This document shows, piece by piece, positions 16,564-25,919 of a stretch of DNA of 64,000 bases. The first letter of the stretch is position 1, and every line of letters begins with the position of its first letter. Source of the DNA: Cauispirillum nitrogeniifigens (lineage in GTDB: Bacteria > Pseudomonadota > Alphaproteobacteria > Rhodospirillales > Rhodospirillaceae); contig NZ_JBLOOT010000007.1 in assembly GCF_049800675.1 (NCBI RefSeq), positions 179,502 to 243,501 of the forward strand, read 5' to 3'. Position numbers and translations under genes: made by a program. The notes beneath the pieces were generated by a model. That model worked only from the letters and a program-made list of their open reading frames with translations. It did not search any database and was not told where the DNA came from.

Positions 16564-17757
16564 TCAACGGCGCCGCTCGACGGCGGGTTTCAAGATGTCG
16601 GCCGGTTGCATGATCTCCGTGCAGGGGATGGCGAGCTTCCACACCAGCCGGGGCGGCAGCCGCTCCAGGGTGCAGTCGCCGCGCAAGTCCTGCCGTACCA
16701 GACGCTCGACCAGGGTCAGGCCGAAGCCCGGCAGCAGCGGGCCGCCGGCCGCGGCGCCGCGCTCCTCCCAGGTGAACGCCAGCATGCAGCCCCGCGAGGC
16801 GGTGTCGTCGCGCTGCCAGTGCACGTGCAGGCTGCCCTCGGCGCGGGTCAGGGCGCCGTGACGGACGGCGTTGATGGCCAGTTCGTGCAGGGCCATGGCC
16901 ATGGACAGGTGGGCGCGCGGCGACAGGCGGATGTCGTCGCCGCGCATGCTGACGCGGGCGCCGGGCTGGGCGACATGGTTGATGGTGGCGCTCACCAGAT
17001 CGCGCAGGGGCACGTCCCGCCAGTCCTCCTGGACCAGCAGCCCGTGCGCCGCGCCCAGGGCCGTCAGGCGGGCGAGGAACGTCTCCTTGAAGACCTCCAG
17101 GCTGGGCGCGGTGCGCGCGGTCTGGAGCGCCATCGCCTGGACCACCGCCAGGGTGTTCTTGACCCGGTGGCTGATCTCGCCGACCAGGGTGCGCTGGTGC
17201 TCGCGCTCTGCCTCGGCGGCAATGCGGGAGGCCGTGCAGTCGGCGCTCGCCATGGCCAGGGAACTGAGGTTGGCCAGCATCTCCAGCAGGCTCACCTCGC
17301 GCTCCGTCGCCGCGTGCCGCCGGCCCCAGTAGGCGCCGACGGCGGCCACCGGCGCTTCCACGGGCACCGGCACCATCGCCAGACTGCGCACGAAGGTGGG
17401 GTGGTAGGCGTCGGCCGGCACGCGCGGGTCGGTGGCGATGTCCTCAATCACGGCCGGCAGGCCGTGGCTCATGCACCAGCCCGACACGCAGGCGCCGATG
17501 GGGAAGCGCAGCCCCTTCCACAGGGGTGAGAGGGCGTCTTCCTCGGCATAGAAGCACTGGTCGCCCTGGCGCAGGATGAAGGTCACGCCGTCGGCCCCGA
17601 GCAGCGGCCGCGCCGCCGCCGTCACCGAGGCCATGACCTCGGCAAGGGTGGTCGTCCGGGCGAGCCGGCGCAGAACCTCGCCGACTCGCTGGAGATCCGC
17701 CGCCGACATGCCTTCCGCCACGGCGGACTCCGGAGAGGATTGCTTTCGGTCGATCAT
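16564..17757 (-). CDS. GAF-domain HWE-type sensor histidine kinase
   Basis: 397 residues: a GAF domain (about 20-170) followed by an HWE-family kinase core. The phospho-acceptor is His197 in EISHRVKNTLAVVQAM, the N-box is ALHELAINAVRHGAL and the family W-x-E signature is in FTWEERG. There are no transmembrane helices, so it senses a cytoplasmic signal; Cys residues in the GAF domain (GACVSGWC) could bind a cofactor. HWE kinases are common in alphaproteobacteria, including in light, stress and general-stress pathways. It is probably co-transcribed with the downstream response regulator. Confidence 0.9.
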   Translation of the reverse strand: MIDRKQSSPESAVAEGMSAADLQRVGEVLRRLARTTTLAEVMASVTAAARPLLGADGVTFILRQGDQCFYAEEDALSPLWKGLRFPIGACVSGWCMSHGLPAVIEDIATDPRVPADAYHPTFVRSLAMVPVPVEAPVAAVGAYWGRRHAATEREVSLLEMLANLSSLAMASADCTASRIAAEAEREHQRTLVGEISHRVKNTLAVVQAMALQTARTAPSLEVFKETFLARLTALGAAHGLLVQEDWRDVPLRDLVSATINHVAQPGARVSMRGDDIRLSPRAHLSMAMALHELAINAVRHGALTRAEGSLHVHWQRDDTASRGCMLAFTWEERGAAAGGPLLPGFGLTLVERLVRQDLRGDCTLERLPPRLVWKLAIPCTEIMQPADILKPAVERRR

Positions 17758-18106
17758 CCGAAAAAGGTAAGCCGCCGGGCGCCTTCAGCCTAGTCGCAAG
17801 GGGCGGCGCGTTCGTATGAAGGGCCTCTATACGATGGCCTACCTACGCATGCTCCGGCGTCGGTTCCCGGCGCCTCCGGGACGGGTGCCTTCGGCCGCTC
17901 CTTACGTCTTCCGGGTAGGTGCAAGACGCCTTGCGGGGGGCCGGCCCAAGAGCGGCCAGCCTCCTGTCGTGACGCAATAACCCCATTTGGCTAGGGGTGT
18001 ATAACCACAGTCTAGTTACGGCCTCGCCGCCGGCGGGCATACCATGAACCTCCCCCACCAGCGGACCACCAAGAAGATCCGCGGGAACAACAGCCCCGGG
18101 AGGGCC
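17758..18106. other. Intergenic region without a recognised gene
   Basis: About 350 bp between the divergent kinase gene and the small membrane-protein gene. I see several imperfect GC-rich inverted repeats and no clear promoter consensus. An in-frame ATG at 18044 could extend the downstream gene, but the better ribosome-binding site is at 18098-18104. Confidence 0.4.
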
Positions 18107-18436
18107 ATGATGCGGGACTTTCGACGCGACTGTGATTCCCCGGCAAAAACGTCCAGGATGGCGCTGGTCGTCCTGGGCTCGGCGGCGGCGACGCTGCTGT
18201 CGGCGGTGCTGTTCTGTGTGTGCGCCTTCCACCTGGAAGCCTGGGGGCCGCCGCCCCTGCTGCTGGGGGCCGGGGTTGGCTTGGTCGGCGTGCTCGTCGG
18301 CGGCGTGACCAGCCTGGGCGGCCTGTTGCAACTCCTGGCCCATGTGGCGGAAACCGACGAGGATACCCCTCTGCTGTCGGTGTTCACGGACAGGATAGGC
18401 CTTCAAGGCCCAGAAACGCAGGATATGGGTGTGTGA
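18107..18436 (+). CDS. Small hypothetical membrane protein
   Basis: About 109 residues with two adjacent hydrophobic helices (MALVVLGSAAATLLSAVLF and LLLGAGVGLVGVLVGGV) and an acidic C-terminal tail. The start is set at the ATG pair 18107/18110 after GGGAGGG; an upstream ATG at 18044 is in frame but has a weaker signal. I recognise no family. Its 3' end overlaps the convergent glk gene by 53 bp, unusual but possible; if the gene is spurious, that overlap would explain why. Confidence 0.4.
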   Translation: MMRDFRRDCDSPAKTSRMALVVLGSAAATLLSAVLFCVCAFHLEAWGPPPLLLGAGVGLVGVLVGGVTSLGGLLQLLAHVAETDEDTPLLSVFTDRIGLQGPETQDMGV

Positions 18437-19379
18437 CCACCAGCGTCGGCACGGCGCGCAGGTAGTCGCGGAACCGCCCCTTGGCCTCGAAGCGGGCGCG
18501 GAAGGGGCCGGCGGCGAAGGTCTCCAGGATGCGCGGCACGATGCCGCCCATGATGTAGACCCCGCCCAGTGCCCCGGTGGTCAGCGCCAGATTGCCGGCC
18601 AGGGTGCCGAGGAAGGCGCCGAACAGGTCCAGCGCCTCCACCGCCTGCGCGTCGTCGCCGGTCAGCGCGGCGGCGGTCACGTCGGCCGGCGTCATTGCCG
18701 GCACCGCGCGGCCGTCCAGCCGGCACAGGGTGGCATGCAGCAGCACCAGTCCGGGGCCGCAGACCAGCCGCTCCCCGGAGACGTGGTCGTCGCCCGTGCC
18801 AGCGCCCGCGCCAGTCTCAGCCATCATCCGCCGCACCTCGGCCAGCACGGCGGCCTCGCGCGCGGTGGTGGCGGGCAGGGTGACATGGCCGCCTTCCGTC
18901 GCCACCGGGGTCCAGCCGCCGCCGGCGTCGGGCACGAGCAGGGCGACGCCCAGGCCCGTCCCCGGACCCATGGCGGCGATGGGGAAGCCCGGCCGCGCGG
19001 TGCCGCTGCCCACCGGCACAACGTCCTCCGCCCCCAGGCGGGGGCAGGCCAGGGCATTGGCGACGAAGTCGTTGACCACCTCCAGCCGGTTGAGGGCGAG
19101 CGCGGCCCGCGTCTCCTCCACCGAGAAGCGCCACGGGTTGTTGGTCAGGGTAACGGTGTCGCCCAGCACCGGGCAGGCGACGCAGAAGGCGCCTCTGGTG
19201 GGGGCGCGCGCCGGGCGGACCTCGGTCAGATAAGCGGCCACCGCCTCGGCCGGGCCGGGGAAGTCGGCGCAGCGCAACACCCGCTCGTCGCGCCAGCCGC
19301 CGCAGCCGTCGGTCAGGGCGAAGCGGGCGTTGGTGCCGCCGATGTCGGCGATCAGGCCGGTGAACGGGGCGCGGCTCAT
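18384..19379 (-). CDS. glk: Glucokinase
   Basis: 331 residues of the bacterial glucokinase (Glk, ROK-unrelated) family, ATP-dependent phosphorylation of glucose to glucose-6-phosphate. The phosphate-binding motif ADIGGTNARFAL is at the N-terminus, followed by VTLTNNPWRFS, the substrate-binding VVNDFVANALA, and GPGTGLGVALL. The start codon overlaps the otsA stop (ATGA), placing it last in the trehalose operon. In that context it would recycle glucose released from trehalose by the GH65 enzyme. The 3' end overlaps a small convergent gene by 53 bp. Confidence 0.92.
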   Translation of the reverse strand: MSRAPFTGLIADIGGTNARFALTDGCGGWRDERVLRCADFPGPAEAVAAYLTEVRPARAPTRGAFCVACPVLGDTVTLTNNPWRFSVEETRAALALNRLEVVNDFVANALACPRLGAEDVVPVGSGTARPGFPIAAMGPGTGLGVALLVPDAGGGWTPVATEGGHVTLPATTAREAAVLAEVRRMMAETGAGAGTGDDHVSGERLVCGPGLVLLHATLCRLDGRAVPAMTPADVTAAALTGDDAQAVEALDLFGAFLGTLAGNLALTTGALGGVYIMGGIVPRILETFAAGPFRARFEAKGRFRDYLRAVPTLVVTHPYPAFLGLEGLSCP

Positions 19380-20758
19380 GGTCCGGTCGGCTCCGCGCGC
19401 AGGGCGGCGAGGTAGCTCTCCCGCCAGGTGTCGATGGAGTTCTCGCGGATGATGCGCATCATGCTTTCCCACCGCTCCTGCCGTTCCTCGATGCTCATGG
19501 TCAGGGCGCGGTGCATGGCCTCCGCCACCCCGGAGCGATCATAAGGATTGACCAGCAGCGCGCCGTCAAGCTCCCGCGCCGCGCCGGCAAAGCGCGACAG
19601 CAGCAGGACGCCCGGCTGGTGCGGGTTCTGGGCGGCGACGTACTCCTTGGCGACGAGGTTCATGCCGTCGCGCAGCGGCGTGACGACGCCGACCCCGCAG
19701 CAGCGGAAGAAGCCCATCAGCACGTCGCGCGGGAAGCCCTTGTTGAGGTAGTGGATGGGCACCCAGCCAAGGTCGGAATAGCGGGCGTTGATGCGCCCGG
19801 CCTCGCGTTCCAGTTCGTCGCGGATGAGCTGGTATTCCGGCACCTCGGCGCGCGACGGCGGAGCGATCTGCATCAGCACCACCGTGTTGTGGTGGTGCGG
19901 GTGAGTGTCCAGGAACGTCTCGAAGGCGCGGAAGCGGTCGGCGATGCCCTTGGAGTAGTCCAGGCGGTCGACGCCGATCATGAACACGCGGTCGTGCATG
20001 GCCTTCTGGAACGCGCGGACGTCGGGGTGCTGCATGCCGTGCGCCGACAGCCGGGCCAGGACGTCGGCCTCGACGCTGATGGGGAAGACCTCGACCCGGA
20101 CGGTGCGGTTGTAGGCGCGCAGGCGGTTGTGGTCGATCATCTCGCCGCCGGCCTCGTGCACCACGTAGTCGATGAAGGCGCGCAGGTCGTTGACGGTCTG
20201 GAAGCCGATCAGGTCATAGGAGCACAGGGAGCGGGCCAGACGCTCGTGGCTGGCCAGGGTGAGGAATATCTCCATGGCCGGGAAGGGGGTGTGGAGGAAG
20301 AAGCCGATGCGGTTGCCCACGCCCAGCCGGCGCAGTTCGCTGGCGAAGGGGATGAGGTGGTAGTCGTGCACCCAGATGTCGTCGTCGGGGCGCAGCAGCG
20401 GCAGCAGGCTCTCGGCGAAGGCGGTGTTGACCCGCAGGTATCCCGCATAGTCCTGGCGGTTGAAGTCGGCGAGGTCGATGCGGTAGTGGAACAGCGGCCA
20501 CAGGGTGCGGTTGGCGAAGCCGTTGTAGTATTCCCCGTGGTCCTTTTCCGACAGGTCCAGGGTGGCATAGGTGACCGGCCCCTCGTCCTGGAGCGTCGGC
20601 TGGGTCGGTGTCTGCTCGCCGACCTGGCCGCTCCAGCCGAACCACAGCCCGCCGGCCTCCTGCAAGGCGTCCCGCAAGGCGACGGCAAGGCCGCCGGTGT
20701 TGGCGCTCTGTTCGTTGGGAACCGCCACCCGGTTCGATACCACGACCAATCGCGACAC
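19376..20758 (-). CDS. otsA: Trehalose-6-phosphate synthase
   Basis: 460 residues, GT20 family, close to the 474 of E. coli OtsA. It transfers glucose from a nucleotide sugar to glucose-6-phosphate. Visible signatures are SNRVAVPNEQ...NTGGLAVAL (N-loop), WVHDYHLIPFASELRRLG, GVDRLDYSKGI, PLRDGMNLVAKEY and LLLSRFAGAARELDGALLVNP. It lies 15 bp after the GH65 gene and overlaps glk by 4 bp. The trehalose-phosphate product is presumably dephosphorylated by OtsB encoded two genes upstream. Confidence 0.95.
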   Translation of the reverse strand: MSRLVVVSNRVAVPNEQSANTGGLAVALRDALQEAGGLWFGWSGQVGEQTPTQPTLQDEGPVTYATLDLSEKDHGEYYNGFANRTLWPLFHYRIDLADFNRQDYAGYLRVNTAFAESLLPLLRPDDDIWVHDYHLIPFASELRRLGVGNRIGFFLHTPFPAMEIFLTLASHERLARSLCSYDLIGFQTVNDLRAFIDYVVHEAGGEMIDHNRLRAYNRTVRVEVFPISVEADVLARLSAHGMQHPDVRAFQKAMHDRVFMIGVDRLDYSKGIADRFRAFETFLDTHPHHHNTVVLMQIAPPSRAEVPEYQLIRDELEREAGRINARYSDLGWVPIHYLNKGFPRDVLMGFFRCCGVGVVTPLRDGMNLVAKEYVAAQNPHQPGVLLLSRFAGAARELDGALLVNPYDRSGVAEAMHRALTMSIEERQERWESMMRIIRENSIDTWRESYLAALRAEPTGP

Positions 20759-20773
20759 GGTGGTCTCCTCACG

Positions 20774-23284
20774 TCAGTTGGGGCCGCCCATAGCAACGTC
20801 CGGCGGCGCGGGAGAGGCGTCATCGGCCGGCGCCGCTGCCGGCGGCGGTGGAAAGGCATGGCTTTCCCCCGGCCGCAGCTCCACCCGCTCGCCGCGCACC
20901 ACCACCGGGACGGGGTGCGGCCAGCCGGGATGGGCGCGCAGGGTCAGTTCTCCGCCACTGAGGAACAGGTCGATCCAGTGGCCGCGCCAGCGCAGCTTCA
21001 GCGTCAGGCTGCGCAGGCGGCCGGTGAGGACGGGGTCGAAGTGCAGGGCGCCGTCGCGCACCTCAAGGCCGGTGAAGCAGCGCTGCACCAGATCGACCGT
21101 TCCGGCCATGGCGCCCAGGTGGATGCCCTCCGCCGTGGTGCCGCCCTGGATGTCCGACAGGTCCGAGCGCAGGGCGGTCAGGAACAGGTCCCAGGCCTTG
21201 TCCGGGCGTGAGCGGGCCAGCACCCACGAATGCACCAGATAGCTCAGGGTCGAGCCATGGGAGGTGCGCGCCAGGTAGTAGTCGATGTTGCGCTGCCACA
21301 TCTCCGGCGTGAAGTCATAGCCCAGGCGGCCGAGCATCTCCGCCAGACGCGGCTGGCTGAACAGGTGGAACAGCATCAGCACGTCGGCCTGCTTGGACAG
21401 CTTGTAGCAGTTGGCGCTGTCGCCCTCGGCCTCCAGGATGCGGTCGAGGCGCTGGATGTCGCCGTAGCGGCGGCGGTAGCCCTCCCAGTCGAACTCGCGC
21501 AGGGCCTCGTAGCCCTCGAACTGGCTGATGATGCCGGGCGCGCCGTCGTCGTCGGCGTGGAAGGGCACGATCATGCGCCGGCCGATGTCGCGCCAGCGCT
21601 CCAACTCGGCCGCGTCGAGGCCGAGGCGGGCGACGGTCTCCGCGCGGTGGTCGGCATCCAGGGCGGCCAGCACCTCGTCGGCGGTCTGCATCAGCCAGGC
21701 CACCAGGACATTGGTGTAGGCATTGTTGTCGATGCCCGGCTCCGCCACGCCCGGAGTGGCATCGTGGTACTCGTCCGGCCCCATGACCTGACGGATGACG
21801 TAGCGCTGGCGCCCCTCGTCGAAGCGGGCCAGGGAGGAAAAGAACCGTGCCACCTCCAGCATCAGCTCGGCGCCGCGGTTCTCCAGGAAGGTCCGGTCCC
21901 CCGTCGCCTGAACGTACTGCCAGGCATTGTAGGCGATGGCCAGGGAGACGTGCCGCTGTGCCCAGGTGTTGTCAGGCACCCAGCGGCCGGAGCGCGGGTT
22001 CAGGTGCATCACCTGGCTTTCCTCCCGCCCGTCCGATCCTGACTGCCACGGGAACATGGCCCCCCGGAAGCCGGCAGCGGCGGCAGCCTGCCGGGCCTTG
22101 GGCAGGCGGTTGTAACGGTAGCGCAGCATGGCCCGCGAGATCGCCGGCAGGCGGAAGTTCAGGAACGGCAGGATGAACAGCTCGTCCCAGAACACGTGCC
22201 CGCGATAGGCTTCGCCATGCCAGCCGCGCGCCGGCACGCCGACGTCCAGGTCGATGGTGTTGGGCGACAGGGTCTGCAACAGGTGAAAGACGTGCAGGCG
22301 CAGGATCATCTGCGAGTCGATGTCGCTGTCGATGATGATGTCGCAGCGGCTCCACAGCCGTGCCCAGGCGGCGGCCTGCCGTTCGGCCAGCACCGCGAAG
22401 GAGGGGGCGCCGTCGGCGGCCTCGATGGCGGCCGCGCCGGGTTCGGAGATGGCGCGGTCGCGGCCGGTGTACAGGGCGACCACCTTTTCCACCCGCACCG
22501 CCTCGCCCTGCCGCGCCTCCAGGCGGAAGGTCTGGTAGACGGCCCCCGGCGCCGCCCCGGTGCGCGGCGGCGCGTCGACGGCCGCGCCGTCGCGGTAGGC
22601 CAGGGTGCGGGCGGCCTGGGCGATGCGCAGGCGGCTCTGGGTGAACTCGGTGACCAGCAGGCACAGCTCGGCGCCGCTCCGGGCACCGCGCCGGGGGCAG
22701 GCCTCCACGATGTCCAGGTGGGAACTGGCGAGATCGCGGTAGCGCGCCACTCCGGCATTGATGATCCGGCCGTCCAGGGTGCTGTCCACCTCGATCGTGC
22801 CGCTCCAGTCCTCGGGCGTGATGACCATTTCCTGGGCGGCGAGGTGCATGTCGTCCATGGACACCAGGCGGCGCACGCCGACCGCCGTGGTCCGCCCGTG
22901 GCGGTCGCGGAAGCGCAGCGCCCAGCTCAGCAGGCCGTCGCGCAGGCTCAGCTCCTGGCGGTAGTCCAGCAGGTCGGCGGTGGCCAGGGTGAACCACTCG
23001 GCGCGCGGCTCGCCCTCGGTCAGGATGCGGAAGCGCAGGCGCAGCCAGTTGGGCAGGTTGACCAGATCCTCGTTGACGATGTCGCGCCCCGCCACGGTCG
23101 TCGTCAGCCGGTTGTAGCCGCCGGCCAGGTAGGTGCCCGGATAGTTGACCTCGTCGGCCTCCGCATGGGGCAGCGCGCCGCGCGTGCAAAAGTAGCCGTT
23201 GCCCAGGGTGCACAGCGCCTCGCGCAGGCCCTGGGCGGCGGGGGAGAAATCGGTGTAGGTCAGGGTCCAGTCGGGCGATGCCAT
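20774..23284 (-). CDS. Glycoside hydrolase family 65 protein (trehalase or trehalose phosphorylase)
   Basis: 836 residues with the N-terminal beta-sandwich, (alpha/alpha)6 catalytic domain and C-terminal beta domain of GH65. The general acid is Glu at about 505 in VMGPDEYHDA. The segment HGSTLSYLVHSWVLAR and GGTTAEGIHLGAMAGTVDLV resemble the mycobacterial-type trehalase subgroup more than classical maltose phosphorylases. Because a beta-phosphoglucomutase-like gene is in the same operon, a phosphorolytic reaction giving beta-glucose-1-phosphate is also possible. No signal peptide is present, so it is cytoplasmic. The C-terminal 25 residues are Pro/Ala-rich and probably disordered. Confidence 0.88.
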   Translation of the reverse strand: MASPDWTLTYTDFSPAAQGLREALCTLGNGYFCTRGALPHAEADEVNYPGTYLAGGYNRLTTTVAGRDIVNEDLVNLPNWLRLRFRILTEGEPRAEWFTLATADLLDYRQELSLRDGLLSWALRFRDRHGRTTAVGVRRLVSMDDMHLAAQEMVITPEDWSGTIEVDSTLDGRIINAGVARYRDLASSHLDIVEACPRRGARSGAELCLLVTEFTQSRLRIAQAARTLAYRDGAAVDAPPRTGAAPGAVYQTFRLEARQGEAVRVEKVVALYTGRDRAISEPGAAAIEAADGAPSFAVLAERQAAAWARLWSRCDIIIDSDIDSQMILRLHVFHLLQTLSPNTIDLDVGVPARGWHGEAYRGHVFWDELFILPFLNFRLPAISRAMLRYRYNRLPKARQAAAAAGFRGAMFPWQSGSDGREESQVMHLNPRSGRWVPDNTWAQRHVSLAIAYNAWQYVQATGDRTFLENRGAELMLEVARFFSSLARFDEGRQRYVIRQVMGPDEYHDATPGVAEPGIDNNAYTNVLVAWLMQTADEVLAALDADHRAETVARLGLDAAELERWRDIGRRMIVPFHADDDGAPGIISQFEGYEALREFDWEGYRRRYGDIQRLDRILEAEGDSANCYKLSKQADVLMLFHLFSQPRLAEMLGRLGYDFTPEMWQRNIDYYLARTSHGSTLSYLVHSWVLARSRPDKAWDLFLTALRSDLSDIQGGTTAEGIHLGAMAGTVDLVQRCFTGLEVRDGALHFDPVLTGRLRSLTLKLRWRGHWIDLFLSGGELTLRAHPGWPHPVPVVVRGERVELRPGESHAFPPPPAAAPADDASPAPPDVAMGGPN

Positions 23285-23309
23285 GCGGCCAGCCTCCTTG
23301 TTCCGTGCG

Positions 23310-24131
23310 TCACGCCGGGGTCAGGCGCCGCAGCAGGGCGATCAGCTCGTCGGGGTCGGCGACCCGGAAGTGCGCGGCGGTGCGCCGGGCGGGGTCCGCG
23401 TCGTCGGCCACCACCACGCCGATGCCCCTGTCGTGCAGGGCCGTGAAGGCGTCCTCGTCGGTGACGTCGTCGCCGAAGAACATCGGCACATGCCCGCCGT
23501 CGTCCAGGCTCAGGGCGTCGAGCAGGAACAGCACGCACTTGCCCTTGTCCCAGTCGATGGCGGGTTGCAACTCGAACACCTTCTTGCCCGGTTTTTCCTT
23601 GATGCCGGGCGTCGCGGCGACGATGGCGTCCAGGGCGGCGCGGAAGGCCGGGGTGTCGGCGTCGGCGACCTGCCGGTAGTGGGCGGCGATGGAGAACTTC
23701 TTGCGCTCCAGCAGGGCGCCGGGGATGGGGTCCAGGGCCGCGTGCAGGCGTTCCGCCACGCCGTCGAGCAGGGCGGTGAAGTCCTCCCCCGCGCCGTGCT
23801 CCAACGGTCCCTTGCCGGGGACCGTGACGTCAAAGCCGTGGCTGCCGGCATAGATCACGCTGTCGAGGCCCACCAGCCGCTGCACGTCCGGGCGGTCCCG
23901 CCCCGACACCACCGCCACCGGAAGGGCGCGCGCCAGGGCGCCGACCACGCCGCGCGCCTCGTCGCTCAGGACGGCCAGATCGGGGCGTTCGACGATCGGT
24001 GTCAGGGTGCCGTCATAGTCGAGGAAGATCACCGGCCGGCGCCCGCCCAGGCGGGCCTGGAGGGCATCGAAGGCGTCCAGGGCGGAGGGGATGTCGGCCA
24101 CGCGGCGGAGGGGGGCGGCTGAGTCAGTCAA
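23310..24131 (-). CDS. otsB: Trehalose-6-phosphate phosphatase
   Basis: 273 residues, HAD superfamily subfamily IIB. The nucleophile motif is FLDYDGTLTPIV, motif II includes VVSGRDRPDV, and the metal-binding motif is FFGDDVTDEDAF; GSHGFDV is the family lid signature. The reaction is trehalose-6-phosphate to trehalose. I chose the TTG at 24131, which overlaps the upstream HAD gene by 8 bp and follows GGGAG; a GTG at 24101 would be the alternative, without a ribosome-binding site. The neighbours on both sides belong to the same operon. Confidence 0.9.
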   Translation of the reverse strand: MTDSAAPLRRVADIPSALDAFDALQARLGGRRPVIFLDYDGTLTPIVERPDLAVLSDEARGVVGALARALPVAVVSGRDRPDVQRLVGLDSVIYAGSHGFDVTVPGKGPLEHGAGEDFTALLDGVAERLHAALDPIPGALLERKKFSIAAHYRQVADADTPAFRAALDAIVAATPGIKEKPGKKVFELQPAIDWDKGKCVLFLLDALSLDDGGHVPMFFGDDVTDEDAFTALHDRGIGVVVADDADPARRTAAHFRVADPDELIALLRRLTPA

Positions 24132-24915
24132 GGGCGAAGTCTCCCAGGTCGTTGACCACCACGTCGGCGCCGGCCGCCAGCAGGGCGTCGCGCCCGGCGC
24201 CACGGTCGATGCCGATGACCAGCGCGAAGCCGCCGGCCTTCCCCGATTGAACGCCGGCCAGGGCATCTTCGACCACGCAGGCCTGCTCGGGCCGGGCGCC
24301 GACCAGGGCGGCGGCGTGGACAAAGGTGTCGGGGGCGGGCTTGCCGGGCAGGTTCGCCGCCGTGGCGGCGGTGCCATCGACGATGGCGTCGAACAGGTCG
24401 GTCAGCCCCGCGGTGTCGAGCACCAGTCGGGCATTCTTCGACGATGAGTTCAGGGCCATGCGCAGGCCCCGGCCGCGCCAGTAGCGGATGAAGCGCAGGG
24501 CACCGGAGAACACCTCCACCCCGTCCTCGGCCAGAACCCGCGTGAACTCGGCATTCTTGCGGTTGCCCAGGCCGTGCAGGGTGGGGGCGCCGGGCGGGTC
24601 GTCGGGGGTGCCCTCGGGCAGGCTCAGGCCGCGTGCGGCCAGGAACCGGCGCACGCCCTCCAGGCGCGGCAGGCCGTCCACGTGGGCGGGGTAGTCGGTG
24701 GCGATGTCGAAGGGAACGAAGGGGGCGCCGCTACGCTCCGACTCGGCGCGCAGGACGGCGTCGAACAGGTGCTTCCAGGCGCGGGCGTGGACACGGGCGG
24801 TGCGCGTGACCACGCCGTCAAGGTCCAGCACCACGGCCGTGATGGCGCGAGCGGGAAGGTCAAGCAGCGGCGCGTGGGGAGCCGCCGTCGTCTGCGTCGG
24901 TCCGTCCGTCCTCAT
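24124..24915 (-). CDS. Beta-phosphoglucomutase-like HAD hydrolase
   Basis: 263 residues of HAD subfamily IA, beta-phosphoglucomutase type: nucleophile and acid/base in VVLDLDGVVTRTARVH, the phosphate-binding Ser/Lys region LNSSSKNARLVL, and metal-binding VVEDALAGVQSGKAGG. The usual product is glucose-6-phosphate from beta-glucose-1-phosphate. It is the first gene of the trehalose operon and overlaps otsB by 8 bp. The order HAD, otsB, GH65 repeats the domain order of the single mycobacterial OtsB1 polypeptide. The ATG at 24915 is 61 bp from the preceding gene. Confidence 0.85.
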   Translation of the reverse strand: MRTDGPTQTTAAPHAPLLDLPARAITAVVLDLDGVVTRTARVHARAWKHLFDAVLRAESERSGAPFVPFDIATDYPAHVDGLPRLEGVRRFLAARGLSLPEGTPDDPPGAPTLHGLGNRKNAEFTRVLAEDGVEVFSGALRFIRYWRGRGLRMALNSSSKNARLVLDTAGLTDLFDAIVDGTAATAANLPGKPAPDTFVHAAALVGARPEQACVVEDALAGVQSGKAGGFALVIGIDRGAGRDALLAAGADVVVNDLGDFALD

Positions 24916-24976
24916 CCCGCAAGGGTAGCAGACGGGGGCGGGGGCGTCAAAAAACCCTGTCAGCCGCGTTCCGCGC

Positions 24977-25789
24977 TCAGCTCGCGTCGTCCTCGGTCAG
25001 CCCGGCCTTGGCGCGGCGGAAGGCGGCGAGGCGCTCGGCCCGCCAGGCTTCGGCGAAGGCGCGGGCGGCGGCCTGCTGGCGCGCGGTCTCGGCCTGGCGG
25101 TCGGCGCGCTCGCGGGCCTGTTCGGCACGGGCCTGGGCGAGTTCCTGGCTGAGGGTGGCGCTGCGCGGCGGCCCGGCCGGCGGAGTCGCGGCGGCCATGT
25201 CGCGCTCCGACGGCACGCGGCCGTTGGCGGCCAGATCCGACCACTCGTTGCGCAGCTTGGCGCGGTAGCGGTTGGCGTATTCCGGGGTGGCCGAGTGATA
25301 GCGCACGGCGGCGGCCTGCCACGACCCCGTCTCGGCCTTCAGGTTGGTCAGGAACTTCACCGCATAGGCGACGTTGGAGGCCGGGTCGAAGGCGGTTTCC
25401 AGGTTGGGGAAGGCGTCGCCGTGGTAGTACAGGTTGATCTGCATGCAGCCGACGTCGATGCTGCGCACGCCCTTGGCCAGCAGGCGGCGGGTTTCGGCGA
25501 CGGCAGCGGCCTTCGTGGGGAAGATTTTGCCCTCTCCGGCGGCGTTGATGGTCCATGGCCAGGCAACTTTTTCCTGCCTGCCGGAGTCCCAGCGCCCGCT
25601 TTCCACATGGGACAGGGCCGTCAGCATGTGCGCCGGCATGCCGGCCCGCCGCCCCTGCGGCTCCGTCTGCGCCCGGCACAGCGCCCCGTCCGGCCCCAGC
25701 CCGCCCGCAGGCTTGGCCGACGCCGCCGCCAGCGGCGCCATCACCAGGACCAGAAGGAGGGCGGCGAACCGCAGGGCAACCCGCATCAT
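24977..25789 (-). CDS. Periplasmic lytic transglycosylase (SLT family)
   Basis: About 270 residues from the ATG pair at 25789/25786, preceded by GGAG. A signal peptide (cleavage around AAASA-KP) leads to a lysozyme-like transglycosylase domain. The catalytic Glu63 is in ALSHVESG, and the DVGCMQINLYYHG segment is the family's second motif; Cys38 and the Cys in DVGCM may form a disulfide. The C-terminal 70 residues (from about 200) are a highly charged Ala/Glu/Arg-rich coiled-coil-like helix. It cleaves peptidoglycan glycan strands. Similar short SLT proteins assist flagellar or secretion machinery, but none is adjacent. Confidence 0.85.
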   Translation of the reverse strand: MMRVALRFAALLLVLVMAPLAAASAKPAGGLGPDGALCRAQTEPQGRRAGMPAHMLTALSHVESGRWDSGRQEKVAWPWTINAAGEGKIFPTKAAAVAETRRLLAKGVRSIDVGCMQINLYYHGDAFPNLETAFDPASNVAYAVKFLTNLKAETGSWQAAAVRYHSATPEYANRYRAKLRNEWSDLAANGRVPSERDMAAATPPAGPPRSATLSQELAQARAEQARERADRQAETARQQAAARAFAEAWRAERLAAFRRAKAGLTEDDAS

Positions 25790-25919
25790 GCGCTCCGACG
25801 GAGGGAGGGGGACGAAAGAGTGGTAGCAAGTCCCCAGCGGATGAGCAATCCCCATGCCATGTGCGGCAGCCCGCAGGGCCGCCAGCGTCCGCGTGGCGGC
25901 GCCAGGAGGTTCGTATGTA

